A stretch of 64,000 nt of DNA from Sphingobium bisphenolivorans (GTDB taxonomy: Bacteria > Pseudomonadota > Alphaproteobacteria > Sphingomonadales > Sphingomonadaceae), in contig NZ_ASTG01000006.1 of the NCBI RefSeq assembly GCF_000412635.1, forward strand, positions 159,254 to 223,253, written 5' to 3'. Position 1 is the first letter of the stretch, and each line of letters opens with the position of its first letter. Positions 33,948 to 45,215 of this stretch are shown piece after piece. Under the pieces are notes generated by a model. The model did not search any database, was not told the DNA's origin, and saw only the letters and a program-made list of their open reading frames with translations. The position numbers and the translations under genes were made by a program.

Positions 33948-34611
33948 CTACAGCCTGAAGCCGATCCCTGCGCCAAAGACAAAGAGATCAAGATGCACTT
34001 TGACCCGCTGCACGCCGGCGGCGCTGGTGGTCAGGCGCGCCGTGGTGTCGATGTCGAGATATTTGACGTCCGAATTGAGAAAGATCGTGTCGGTCAGGTC
34101 CACGTCGACGCCCGCCTGGCCTGCCCATCCGACGCTATCGGTCATATGCACCCGAGCCGCACCCACCGCGCTTTCCAGCGCTCCGGAAGCTTTCTCGTTA
34201 TAGAAAAACGTATAGTTGATCCCGGCGCCGACATACGCGCGGATCTTTCCTTCGGGCAGTAGATGATATTGCGCCGTCAGCGTCGGCGGCAGCACCCAGA
34301 TAGAGGCGAGCTTCCCGATCGCTCCCAGTGGTTCCGGTCAGCCCGCTCGCGCTGTGCTTCGTGGTCCCGGCGACCAGTTCAAGGCCGATATGGTCGGTGG
34401 CCATGTAGGTGACATCGACTTCCGGCATCGCGCTGTTGTGGACCTTCACCTTCTCTCCCGGAAAGGCCGGAAGGATGCTGCCGCTCTTTTCACTGGGCGC
34501 CACCATGATACCGCGCAGCCGCAGCAGCACATCGCCCCGGACCGCCTGCGCCGGACCAGCCGCGAGCGCGGCGAGCGCCGCCGCGCCGCACAGGATCATC
34601 TTGACCGTCAT
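33948..34611 (-). pseudogene. ompW: OmpW-family outer-membrane protein, single-base frameshift
   Basis: The first frame starts at 34611 with a signal peptide (KMILCGAAALAALAAGPAQA) and the first strands (DVLLRLRGIMVAPS, EVDVTYMATDHIGLELVAG). At about 34305-34315 an extra G in a GGG run shifts the frame. The rest (PPTLTAQYHLLPEGKIRAY, SVGWAGQAGVDVDL, ending in GIGFRL) is in the next frame to 33948. With one base removed it would be a full OmpW of about 220 residues. OmpW is FNR-controlled in enteric bacteria; an FNR box lies upstream here. A sequencing error is a real alternative. Confidence 0.8.
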
Positions 34612-34689
34612 TGCTGTATCTCCCTGATGTTGGAGAGTTGAGTGTGTCGCTATCGACACGATACGACATTGATGCGCGCAACCGGCAAT

Positions 34690-34703
34690 TTGACCTTTCT
34701 CAA
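34690..34703. promoter_or_regulatory. FNR box TTGACCTTTCTCAA (hemN/ompW)
   Basis: A perfect TTGA-N6-TCAA site, 36 bp before the hemN ATG and 78 bp before the divergent ompW ATG. It matches the recognition sequence expected for the FNR protein encoded at 29920-30666. Confidence 0.75.
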
Positions 34704-34739
34704 GGTTCCGCCGCGCTGGTCGTGGGATCAGAATTCCCC

Positions 34740-36047
34740 ATGTGGACCTATCATCCTGACCTGTTGACGCAGTCCGTGCCGCGCTACACCAGCTATCCCA
34801 CAGCCGCGCAATTCAGCAGCGATGTCGGCGCGGCCGATCTAGCCGCACGGCTCGACGCGGCGGAAAAGGGCACGGCCCTCTCGCTTTATCTCCACATCCC
34901 CTATTGCCACGACATCTGCTGGTATTGCGGGTGCAATACAGGCGCCGCCAATCGCGCCCAGCGCCTCACCGCCTATGTCGAAGCGCTGGAGCGGGAGATC
35001 GCCCTGATCGCGCAACGAATTGGTAATCGCGGCCAGGTCCTCCGGATCGCCTTCGGCGGCGGAAGTCCCAATTCACTGCCCCTCGTGGATTTCGTGCGGC
35101 TGCTGCAACAGCTTTTCCTCTGCTTCGATGCCAGGCAGGCAGAGGTATCTGTCGAACTCGACCCGCGACGGCTCGACGGGCAATGGATCGCCACGCTCGC
35201 GGCAACGGGTGTTGGCAGGGTCAATCTAGGCGTCCAGACCTTCACGCCCCATGTCCAGACCCGCATCGGCCGCATCCAGCCGCTCGACATGGTCGAACGC
35301 GCTGTCGATCAGCTGCGCGCAGCCGGCATCGCCGTCGGGTTCGATCTCATGTACGGCCTGCCCGGCCAGAGCCTCGACGACCTCGCCTCCACGATCGATG
35401 CCAGCATCCGCATGCAGCCTGCGCGCATCGCGCTGTTCGGCTATGCCCATATGCCGCGGCTGCTGCCCCGTCAGCGGCGCATTGACGCCGCCGACTTGCC
35501 GGACCTCGCCACCCGCTTCTACATGGCAGGACAGGGCCATGACATGCTGACCGCGGCGGGATACAGCGCCATCGGCTTCGATCATTTCGCTTTGCCCGAA
35601 GACGGGCTGGCCCGTGCCCAGCGCGAAAGGCGCCTGCGCCGCAATTTTCAGGGCTTTACCGATGATCCCGCCGACTTCCTGCTGGGCCTCGGTGCCAGCG
35701 CGATCAGTCAGTTCCCGGACCTGATCGTCCAAAATGAGAAACAGGCTGGGGTTTGGCGCCAGCGCGTCGAGGCCGGGCAGCTTTCGGCCGTGCGTGGCTC
35801 TCTCCGCACGCCCGAAGATCGCCTCCGGGGCCGCATCATCGAGGAACTGCTCTGCCATGGCGAAGCGCTTATGGGCGTGACGCAGCCCCTCGGCGATCTT
35901 TCTTCGTTCATGGCGCGCGGCCTGGTGCGGATGAATGGGGATCGCATTGCCCTGACGCGCGAAGCGCTCCCCTACGCGCGCAGCATCGCCGCCTGTTTCG
36001 ATAGCTATCTTCTGCCGGCAGAAGGCCGTTTCAGCCATGCGGTCTAG
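34740..36047 (+). CDS. hemN: Oxygen-independent coproporphyrinogen III dehydrogenase
   Basis: A 435-residue radical-SAM enzyme. The cluster cysteines are C56, C60 and C63 (PYCHDICWYCGC), preceded by the typical RYTSYPTA start. FGGGSPN, GVQTF and DLMYGLPGQS follow in family order, with the HemN C-terminal domain. It makes protoporphyrinogen IX without oxygen for haem synthesis. The frame is open from 34611, but similarity starts at the ATG at 34740. The FNR box just upstream indicates induction at low oxygen. Confidence 0.92.
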   Translation: MWTYHPDLLTQSVPRYTSYPTAAQFSSDVGAADLAARLDAAEKGTALSLYLHIPYCHDICWYCGCNTGAANRAQRLTAYVEALEREIALIAQRIGNRGQVLRIAFGGGSPNSLPLVDFVRLLQQLFLCFDARQAEVSVELDPRRLDGQWIATLAATGVGRVNLGVQTFTPHVQTRIGRIQPLDMVERAVDQLRAAGIAVGFDLMYGLPGQSLDDLASTIDASIRMQPARIALFGYAHMPRLLPRQRRIDAADLPDLATRFYMAGQGHDMLTAAGYSAIGFDHFALPEDGLARAQRERRLRRNFQGFTDDPADFLLGLGASAISQFPDLIVQNEKQAGVWRQRVEAGQLSAVRGSLRTPEDRLRGRIIEELLCHGEALMGVTQPLGDLSSFMARGLVRMNGDRIALTREALPYARSIAACFDSYLLPAEGRFSHAV

Positions 36048-36371
36048 CGCGCCTATGTTGGCCGCCCTCGCCTCTCTTGGCATGTCGTTGGATCGCGCGC
36101 CGGTCTTTACAGCCTCCCGGACTTATTTCTGCGGCTTGGCCCCTTGGACTTGCCCCACCCTGGCAGCGTCACCCTGTTCCCCCGCCTGGCAAGAACCTCG
36201 CCTGCCACCTCCTGATCTGCGAACGGCGCGGACCACGATGTGTGGCCCCCCTAGAGCCGGATGGCTCTCCCAAAAAATGCGTTCTGGGTCCGCCGCCGCT
36301 CACGCGCTTTGACCAAAATCAAATTCCCGCCACGCCGGCCAAGCTAGAGTTCCTTTGTAAGGAGAGCTTCC
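36048..36371. other. Gene-free stretch after hemN
   Basis: No gene-like frame with recognisable similarity is visible in these 324 bp. The right end carries an FNR box (36309-36322) and a ribosome site (AAGGAGAG) for the small membrane peptide at 36372. Confidence 0.6.
36309..36322. promoter_or_regulatory. FNR box TTGACCAAAATCAA (peptide-globin operon)
   Basis: A perfect TTGA-N6-TCAA site 49 bp before the ATG of the 38-residue peptide, a normal position for FNR activation with the -35 replaced by the regulator. Confidence 0.75.
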
Positions 36372-36488
36372 ATGATTGACGTTTTCACCGGCCATTACGA
36401 CCTGTTCGTTGTCATCGCGCTTGCCACCTTCGCGGTGGTGCTCGGCGGCGTTTCCATTGATGATGCTCTGAGGGCAAAGCGCCCGTGA
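36372..36488 (+). CDS. 38-residue single-span membrane peptide
   Basis: ATG frame preceded by AAGGAGAG. It encodes MIDVFTGHYDL, a hydrophobic span (FVVIALATFAVVLGGV) and a charged tail (DDALRAKRP). No family was recognised; size and layout recall small oxidase-accessory peptides such as CydX or CcoQ/CcoS, without sequence match. Its stop overlaps the GTG of the globin gene (GTGA), so the two are translationally coupled, and an FNR box lies upstream. It could serve a terminal oxidase or the globin; this is inference. Confidence 0.65.
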   Translation: MIDVFTGHYDLFVVIALATFAVVLGGVSIDDALRAKRP

Positions 36489-36877
36489 CGGCAACCGTTG
36501 AGGTCCAGACTCCCTTCGAGACCATCGGCGGCGGCGAGGCCGTGCGGCGCATCGTGGATCGCTTTTATGACCTGATGGACAGCGTGCCCGCCTATCGGGA
36601 TCTCCGCGCCCTGCATGCCGATGACCTCGGCCCCATGCGCCATTCGCTTACGGGTTTCCTCTCAGCTTGGCTGGGCGGACCACGCGATTGGTTCGACAGC
36701 AATCCGGGCAAATGCATGATGTCGCTTCACGCAGCGGTGCCGATCCCTAACATAGTCGCGGACCAGTGGGTGGACGCAATGCGCGCGGCAATGCGCGACA
36801 CCTCCGTTGACAATGCGCTGGCAGACCAGATCGCTGTGGCATTCCAACGAATTGGTTCAGGCATGATCAACAGGTAA
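36485..36877 (+). CDS. Group II truncated haemoglobin
   Basis: A 130-residue globin starting with GTG. Features are Tyr28 (B10, DRFYDLMD), proximal His82 (MMSLHAAVPI) and Trp95 (G8, ADQWVDAM), the pattern of group II (TrHbO). Such proteins bind O2 or NO and may aid respiration or stress defence. It is coupled to the 38-residue membrane peptide and downstream of an FNR box, so expression at low oxygen is likely. Confidence 0.9.
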   Translation: MTATVEVQTPFETIGGGEAVRRIVDRFYDLMDSVPAYRDLRALHADDLGPMRHSLTGFLSAWLGGPRDWFDSNPGKCMMSLHAAVPIPNIVADQWVDAMRAAMRDTSVDNALADQIAVAFQRIGSGMINR

Positions 36878-36934
36878 GACCGAGAGAGAAATGGTTTGGA
36901 ACTTACATCTGCCGGAGAGCTTAAGTAGGTTGAT

Positions 36935-37168
36935 TTGAATGAGCTGGCGTGGCTCCTAACGGGCGGCTTTGGCGACTTCGGATCAGGCTCGGGCTTTGAA
37001 GGCCGCCCTCCCCTCGCGATGTTCGCTATCGTGATCTTCGGTGAGGTCAGACAGTTCAGGGCGGTCTTCCCGGCTATGCTCGCGGTAAGTATTGCGATCG
37101 CAGGAAGTGGGCTTGTATTTATGGCCCTGACCCGGCGGCACCAGAAGCCTGCTGAACTTTCAGGGTGA
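36935..37168 (+). pseudogene. 3' fragment of a second DUF308 membrane protein
   Basis: The frame from a TTG at 36935 reads ELAWLLTGGFGDFGSGSGF, then PPLAMFAIVIFGEVRQF and a last helix, matching the C-terminal third of the protein at 28127-28729. The first two thirds are absent and no ribosome site is seen. A 44-bp block (37008-37051) is identical to 28560-28603 while the flanks differ. Likely a partial duplication or a deleted paralogue. Confidence 0.75.
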
Positions 37169-37265
37169 CAGGTTAAAGAACCGCGTGGGTCAAACTGCGG
37201 ACCATCTGCCGGAGTTCTGATAGGCTCTGTTGCGGGTCACTTTAGCTTTGGAGGAGAAGCCTTCC

Positions 37266-37841
37266 ATGACCCGTATCACCATCATCGACGGCCATCCTGA
37301 TCCAGCGCAAGGACGATTCATACATTCTCTCGCCGACGCATACGAAACGGGGGCTAGAGCGGCGGGCCATCAGATCAGGCGCATCAGCGTCGCCAGCCTT
37401 GAATTTCCGCTGGTGCGCACTCAATCGGAGTGGGAACATGGCGTTGTTCCGCCGGACATCGAGCAGGCGCAAGCAGCCATAATGGCGGCCGAGCATTTGG
37501 TGATCTTGTATCCTTTGTGGCTCGGCGACATGCCCGCACTGCTGAAGGCCTTCCTTGAACAGGTCGCGCGGCCCACCTTCGCGTTTCGCTATCGTGAAAA
37601 GGGCTTTCCTGAGAAGCTGTTGCGCGGTCGCTCCGCGCGGATAATCGTCACGATGGGAATGCCAGCGATCCTCTACCGACTCGTTTACAGGTCGCATAGC
37701 TTGAAGAGCCTGGAAAGGAACATTCTAGGCTTTACAGGAGTCAAGCCGACCCGACACTCCATTATCGGCAGCATCGCTCATCAACGTCAGCGGGTTCGGT
37801 GGCTGAAGCGGGCGGAAGCCCTTGGAAGGGGAGGCGCTTAG
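37266..37841 (+). CDS. Flavodoxin-like NAD(P)H quinone reductase
   Basis: A 191-residue protein of the flavodoxin-2 (MdaB/KefF/NQO) family: ITIIDGHPDPAQGRFIHSLA at the start, LVILYPLWLGDMPALLKAFL and RSARIIVTMGMPA. It carries FMN or FAD and reduces quinones with two electrons, avoiding radicals. GGAGGAG precedes the ATG at 37266; the TTG at 37230 is not needed. It stands alone between the DUF308 fragment and clpB. Confidence 0.85.
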   Translation: MTRITIIDGHPDPAQGRFIHSLADAYETGARAAGHQIRRISVASLEFPLVRTQSEWEHGVVPPDIEQAQAAIMAAEHLVILYPLWLGDMPALLKAFLEQVARPTFAFRYREKGFPEKLLRGRSARIIVTMGMPAILYRLVYRSHSLKSLERNILGFTGVKPTRHSIIGSIAHQRQRVRWLKRAEALGRGGA

Positions 37842-38121
37842 CTAACCGCATCCGCTGTAGCATTAGTGAGGCGGGGTTGATGGAGTAGATAAGGGAAGGA
37901 CCGCAAATGCGGCTCACCTCGCCTCCTCGCAACATATCCATTTTTCGCGAACAGGGATTAGCGAGTTTCTTTCCATGTAAACCACCTCTGGGAAGGCTGG
38001 AGCAGATTTCTGCCAGCAGACGAAAGCGTAGGAATACCTATATCGGACAAATCTGCGATCGTGGAAGACAGGTCTACTAGCGGTTATTCACCTGTGACGG
38101 CACTTCACGCGAGAGGATGGC

Positions 38122-40701
<2,580 letters not shown>

Positions 40702-40706
40702 AAAAA

Positions 40707-40731
40707 GGGCGCTTCCGTATCGGAAGCGCCC
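40707..40731. terminator. Bidirectional terminator between clpB and the TonB receptor
   Basis: GGGCGCTTCCG and CGGAAGCGCCC form an 11-bp perfect stem around TAT, with A-runs before and T-rich sequence after, serving both convergent genes. Confidence 0.88.
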
Positions 40732-40760
40732 CTTCTCTTACGCTTCGGGGGAGCCGAAGG

Positions 40761-43700
40761 TCAGTAGTTGAACTTCGCGCCGACCCGGAAGTAGCGGCCC
40801 AAGATGCCCTCGCCGCCCTGAACCGGGTTGTAGGCGTGGGCGCCATAGGTCACCGGATCGATCGGAGGCAGCTTGTCGAACACGTTCAACATGTTGGCGT
40901 AGAAGGTGAACTGATCCGTCACCTTGACCTGCGCGTTGAGGTCGAAGGTGATATAGTCCTTCACCCGGCAAGGCACGAAACGGTCCGGGTTCTGGCCGCA
41001 ATCCTTGTAATCGTCACCCTGATCCATCGCCGACAGATCATAGCCGCCAAAGAAGTTGACGATACCCGTGAGCGCGACCTTGCCGAAGTCGAGCGTGTTC
41101 GTCCATGTGCCGCGCCATTTGGGCGTACCCGAACCCGATGTCAGGTTGAAGTTCCCGAGCGTGCCGTCATAGCGCTGCGTCGTGCCGTCGGGGAAGGTGG
41201 TTTCCAGACGGAGGATGTAGCTGGCCTCCAGCGAGCTCGACCAACGGATGCTGTCGGTGATCGGCAGGTCGGCATTGACGCCGAAGTCGAAGCCTTCCGA
41301 CTTGATGGTGTCGGCGTTGATGAAGCCCGACTGGACGAAGGCGACGCGCGGCTGACGCGGATCGCCCGGAGCGATGGGAACATCCTCGATCACGTTGAAC
41401 CCGGCCGGGATCGGCAGGCCGGCATAATAGGCCTGCAAAGCGGGCGTGTTGTCCGCCGTGGTGATCGCCCCCGTCTTCTTGATGTTGTAATAGTCGACGG
41501 AGAAGGACAGGCCGCGCATCGGCTCGACCAGGATGCCGGCCGTGAAGCTGCGTGACTTTTCGGGCTTCAGGTCGGGGTTGGCGAGCGAGGTGGCGCCATA
41601 GGTGCCGCTGCGGATATATTGCGGGCAGCTGCTGAAGGTCGCCACCGTACAGCCATATTGGGCCAGATAAGTGTCGTTGAACAGCGTCGCGCCATTGCCG
41701 ACGAAGCCAGTCGTCGGGAAGGTCGCGTTCGCCTCACCGAAGCTGGGGATGCGGAAGCCCTTCGAGTAGGTGCCGCGCAGCAGCACCTCCCTGATCGGCT
41801 TCACCTTCACGCCGAGCTTCGGCGAGAAATTGTCGATACCCCCGGAATAACGGTCATACCGGCCGGAGACGTTCACCTCGACCTGATCGATGATCGGGGC
41901 GTTGATCTCCGCATAGGCCGAATAGACCTTGCGGCTGCCCTTCACGGCAAAGCCGTTCAGGCGATAGTAGCGCTCCGTCCCGCCGTTGATGTCGGAGTTG
42001 ATAGAAGGGGAATCAATGGCTTCGTAGCGGAAGGATACTCCGACGCCGACCTGCAGCGGACCGCCCGGCAGGTCGAGCAGGTCACCGCTTACCACGCCTT
42101 GCACCTGAACCATGTCCGACGTCGACGTCGAGAGCGCCGTCGGCATCAAATAGTCCATCACCGCCTGGCTGTTAGCGGCAGGGTTGACGAAGTTGAAGCT
42201 GCCATCCGCGATTACGTCCAGCAGATGCTGGATATAGACATAGCCGTCCGACTTACGGCGCAGGTCCATGTGCATGGCCGTCGCGTCGACCTGATAGTTC
42301 CACCTGTCGTTGATCGGTCCCTTGATGCCCAGCGCACCGCGATAGGCTCGGGTGCGAGATTCATCATGTTCGAGCGAGTTGGAGAGGCGGCCGATGATGG
42401 CTGCGTTCTGACCCGACGCCGCAAAGGGATTATTCGGGTTCAGCGTGCCATTCGCGGCGGTGCAAGCGACGGTCGTGCCGCGCGGGCAGACATAGACCGG
42501 CAGCTGCAGGATTGTGTTGTTGCCATAATAGGCGACGTTGCCCGAGCTACTGTAGCGCGGGAAGTAGAAGGGCGCAGGCGCGTTTCCGCGGATCGTGCTG
42601 GGCAGGCCGTCATAGCTGACGTCGGTCTGGAGGAAGTTGAACTGCGCATAGGCTTCGCTCGAATCGCCGATGCGCGCGGTGAAGCGGGCCGACAAGCCGT
42701 AACGCTGGATATTCGGGTTGATGATGCCGTAATTCTGCGTCAGATCTTCCTGGCACACCGTTGTCGGCGCGGAGGCGTTGATGAGATTGCCGTCCTCGTC
42801 GGTCGCCGCCAGTTCTCCAGGCGTCAGTGAATAAGGCGTGCTGCGGCCGTTGCAGCCGGCGGGATTCAGGATTTCGTACCGGCCGTTCTGAGCACCGGTC
42901 AGCGCATTTGCCGGCCGCACGAAGAAGTTGCTGCCCGTGTTGGTAACGACGGGGCTGAAGCCAGGATAGGCGCCATCGGCGTCGAGGCCATCGACGACAT
43001 TGTTGGGGCCGCAATTGCCGTCGTTGCAGACGCCGCGATAATCGTCGCTGTTATAGGGATATGGACGCTGGCTGTTCTTCAGCTGTTTGCTCTTATAATA
43101 GAAGCCGCTGACATAGGCGTTGTATCCATTGTCATCCAGGTCGCCGGTGCCAGCAGTCATCGACAGGCGATATTGCGAACCGTCGCCACGGCTGGAAATG
43201 CCAGCCTCCGCGCGGCCTGCAATGCCCTTGAACTCCCGCTTGGTGATGACGTTGACCACGCCGGCGATCGCGTCCGCGCCATAGCTGGAAGAGGCGCCGT
43301 CGCGCAGCACTTCGATATGATCGACAATGTCGTCAGGGATCGTGTTCAGATCGACGAAGTTGCGCGTGCCGTCATCCGAAAGCGGGTAATAGGCGGCGCG
43401 CATGCCGTCGAACAGAACCAGCGTGGAGTTGGTCGACAGGCCACGCAACGACACCGCTGACGCACCAGCCGCAAAGGCCCCGTTCGCCGAAAAGCTGTTG
43501 GTCAGCGCCGGACCGTTATTGGCTGCGATGCGCTGCAATCCTTCCTGGACCGTGCTGATACCGCGACGATCGAGATTTTCGACCGATACGGTGGTGACGG
43601 GAGACGGAGTTTCCGCATCGGTGCGGCGGATGATGGAGCCGGTGACGACGATGACGTCGCCCTGATCGTCAGCCGCGGCATCCTGGGTCGTGGTGGCTGC

Positions 43701-43817
43701 CTGTGGCTCCTGCGCGACGGCAGGCGCGGAGAAGGCGGCGAATCCGGCGCCAGCTACGGCAAGCGCCTGCAGTGCTGCGCTCGCGCGCAGGCACGCATCA
43801 TTGTTGATCTTTTTCAC
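40761..43817 (-). CDS. TonB-dependent outer-membrane receptor
   Basis: A 1018-residue receptor with a signal peptide (cleavage near APAVAQ), a TonB box-like IVVTGS, a plug domain (VLRDGASSSYGADAIAGVVN) and a 22-strand barrel ending in FRVGAKFNY. A GTG at 43817 preceded by AAGGGA gives the conventional signal peptide start; the longer ATG frame from 43859 adds 14 residues of doubtful value. Barrel features place it in the large sphingomonad/caulobacter group for carbohydrate- or peptide-like substrates; the ligand is unknown. The 280 bp upstream are AT-rich. Confidence 0.92.
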   Translation of the reverse strand: MKKINNDACLRASAALQALAVAGAGFAAFSAPAVAQEPQAATTTQDAAADDQGDVIVVTGSIIRRTDAETPSPVTTVSVENLDRRGISTVQEGLQRIAANNGPALTNSFSANGAFAAGASAVSLRGLSTNSTLVLFDGMRAAYYPLSDDGTRNFVDLNTIPDDIVDHIEVLRDGASSSYGADAIAGVVNVITKREFKGIAGRAEAGISSRGDGSQYRLSMTAGTGDLDDNGYNAYVSGFYYKSKQLKNSQRPYPYNSDDYRGVCNDGNCGPNNVVDGLDADGAYPGFSPVVTNTGSNFFVRPANALTGAQNGRYEILNPAGCNGRSTPYSLTPGELAATDEDGNLINASAPTTVCQEDLTQNYGIINPNIQRYGLSARFTARIGDSSEAYAQFNFLQTDVSYDGLPSTIRGNAPAPFYFPRYSSSGNVAYYGNNTILQLPVYVCPRGTTVACTAANGTLNPNNPFAASGQNAAIIGRLSNSLEHDESRTRAYRGALGIKGPINDRWNYQVDATAMHMDLRRKSDGYVYIQHLLDVIADGSFNFVNPAANSQAVMDYLMPTALSTSTSDMVQVQGVVSGDLLDLPGGPLQVGVGVSFRYEAIDSPSINSDINGGTERYYRLNGFAVKGSRKVYSAYAEINAPIIDQVEVNVSGRYDRYSGGIDNFSPKLGVKVKPIREVLLRGTYSKGFRIPSFGEANATFPTTGFVGNGATLFNDTYLAQYGCTVATFSSCPQYIRSGTYGATSLANPDLKPEKSRSFTAGILVEPMRGLSFSVDYYNIKKTGAITTADNTPALQAYYAGLPIPAGFNVIEDVPIAPGDPRQPRVAFVQSGFINADTIKSEGFDFGVNADLPITDSIRWSSSLEASYILRLETTFPDGTTQRYDGTLGNFNLTSGSGTPKWRGTWTNTLDFGKVALTGIVNFFGGYDLSAMDQGDDYKDCGQNPDRFVPCRVKDYITFDLNAQVKVTDQFTFYANMLNVFDKLPPIDPVTYGAHAYNPVQGGEGILGRYFRVGAKFNY

Positions 43818-44141
43818 AGTCCAGTCCCTTGCTCTGGAGACACGCGGATTGCTCCGCATGCTTTGTTCTTGACGACCGAGGAGGGCGTTAGGAGCCCGAC
43901 AGCAAACCCTCTTCAGCCGTGCTGCTTGGCAATCTGCGCAGCCATTTTATGACTGTAAAGCAATGACGCGGACGCCGGTTCGATTTGAATTATACTGTCG
44001 TAAATTTGCCACATATGGCCGATCCTGATCTTGAACAGCCGTCAAACAACAATGTTATTCTGTTGCATTTAGTGGCGGAATTATCGTTCCGCAGAACGGC
44101 AACGCCTGCGACAAAATTTCGTTCCGCGAGCGTTACACAGA

Positions 44142-44975
44142 TTAGGAAGTGGGCATCGGTCCGGCGAGCAGGAGCGGGTCTATCCGCGCCTCCTTCCAGC
44201 GCAGACCCCAGTGCAGATGCGGTCCGGTCGCTCTGCCGGTTGCGCCGACTGCTCCGATCCGCTGGCCCTGCGCAACATGCTGCCCCACTTTCACGTCGAT
44301 GCGGGAGAGATGCAGGAAGGCGCTGCCCAGGCCATGACCATGGTCGATCATCAGCAGATTTCCCTCCAGGGTGAAAGGCTTGTCGGCTGCCAGGGTGACG
44401 ACGCCGTCGGCCGGGGCAACGACGGGATCACCTGTCGCGGCGGCGATGTCGATGCCGCCATGATAGGCGCCGGGCTCCCCCTGATAGATTCGCTGCGATC
44501 CGAACAGGCCCGACACCCGCCCGATGCGCGGCCACAGGAAGCGCTGGCGCCAGCCGCTCGCGTCGGTGGTTAGCGCCCGCGCGGCGGCGATGCGCGCCAG
44601 TTCGGGCTGGCGAATGGCAAGGAAAGCCTGATTATCGCGCACCGGCCGCATCGGCGTGTTCACCCGCTCGATCCGCCAGGCGCGCGGCGCCACGGTGAGC
44701 GGGCGGTCAACAATACGTCCGTCCGCCAGGCGGGCGGTGAGGCGCGCCTCTGAACCAGCGTCGCGATCGAAGGCGACGAGGAAGCGGCCGTCCGGATCGA
44801 CGGGCACAGGCTCCCCGTCGAACCGCAGCTCGACTGCGCCAGCCGGCGCCGTACCGCTCAGCGCTCCGCCCTGGACCGGGGCGCCCGACAGGTAAAATTG
44901 TTCTGATCGCTGCGCTGAAGCGCCGATGGCCGCACCGGCCAGCGCCAGCACAGCTGCGGCGCACAGGAGCCTCAT
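44142..44975 (-). CDS. M23-family peptidase (LytM domain)
   Basis: A 277-residue secreted protein with a signal peptide (AVLALAGAAIGASAQ). The C-terminal M23 domain has both zinc motifs, YHGGIDIA (HxxxD) and PHLHWGLRW (HxH), plus the middle His in DHGHGLGSAFLHLS, so it is probably catalytically active on peptidoglycan cross-links in the periplasm. The N-terminal half is a beta-rich domain. It overlaps the DUF2093 gene by 4 bp and likely shares a transcript with xseA. Confidence 0.9.
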   Translation of the reverse strand: MRLLCAAAVLALAGAAIGASAQRSEQFYLSGAPVQGGALSGTAPAGAVELRFDGEPVPVDPDGRFLVAFDRDAGSEARLTARLADGRIVDRPLTVAPRAWRIERVNTPMRPVRDNQAFLAIRQPELARIAAARALTTDASGWRQRFLWPRIGRVSGLFGSQRIYQGEPGAYHGGIDIAAATGDPVVAPADGVVTLAADKPFTLEGNLLMIDHGHGLGSAFLHLSRIDVKVGQHVAQGQRIGAVGATGRATGPHLHWGLRWKEARIDPLLLAGPMPTS

Positions 44976-45187
44976 GCCTGGAGGCCGCGCGCCTTCAGTT
45001 CAGCCTTGGCGGAAATCTCGGCGCTGGCATAGGGCTCCTGCCGCGCGATGCTCCAGTAGCGCAGATCGTCGAGCGGGATTTTCTCGCCGCTGACTGCGCA
45101 CACGACATGATCACCCGCCTGCAGCACGCGGAAGCTGTAGGCCATATAGTGAAGCCGGGCCGGGCGATCGCGATGGGACATCAGCAT
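44972..45187 (-). CDS. DUF2093 domain protein
   Basis: A 71-residue protein (ARLHYMAYSFRVLQAGDHVV, then IPLDDLRYWSIARQEPYAS), the alphaproteobacterial DUF2093 family of unknown function. Two in-frame ATGs (45187 and 45181) are possible; neither has a strong ribosome site. It lies 28 bp after xseA and overlaps the M23 peptidase start, a conserved order in sphingomonads. Confidence 0.82.
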   Translation of the reverse strand: MLMSHRDRPARLHYMAYSFRVLQAGDHVVCAVSGEKIPLDDLRYWSIARQEPYASAEISAKAELKARGLQA

Positions 45188-45215
45188 GGGTGGGAAGGGC
45201 CTTTCTGCTTCAGGA

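Noticed and set aside
44075-44092. GCGGAA-TTATCG-TTCCGC hairpin upstream of the TonB receptor
   Set aside because: Six-bp stem in AT-rich DNA with no further support; could be chance.
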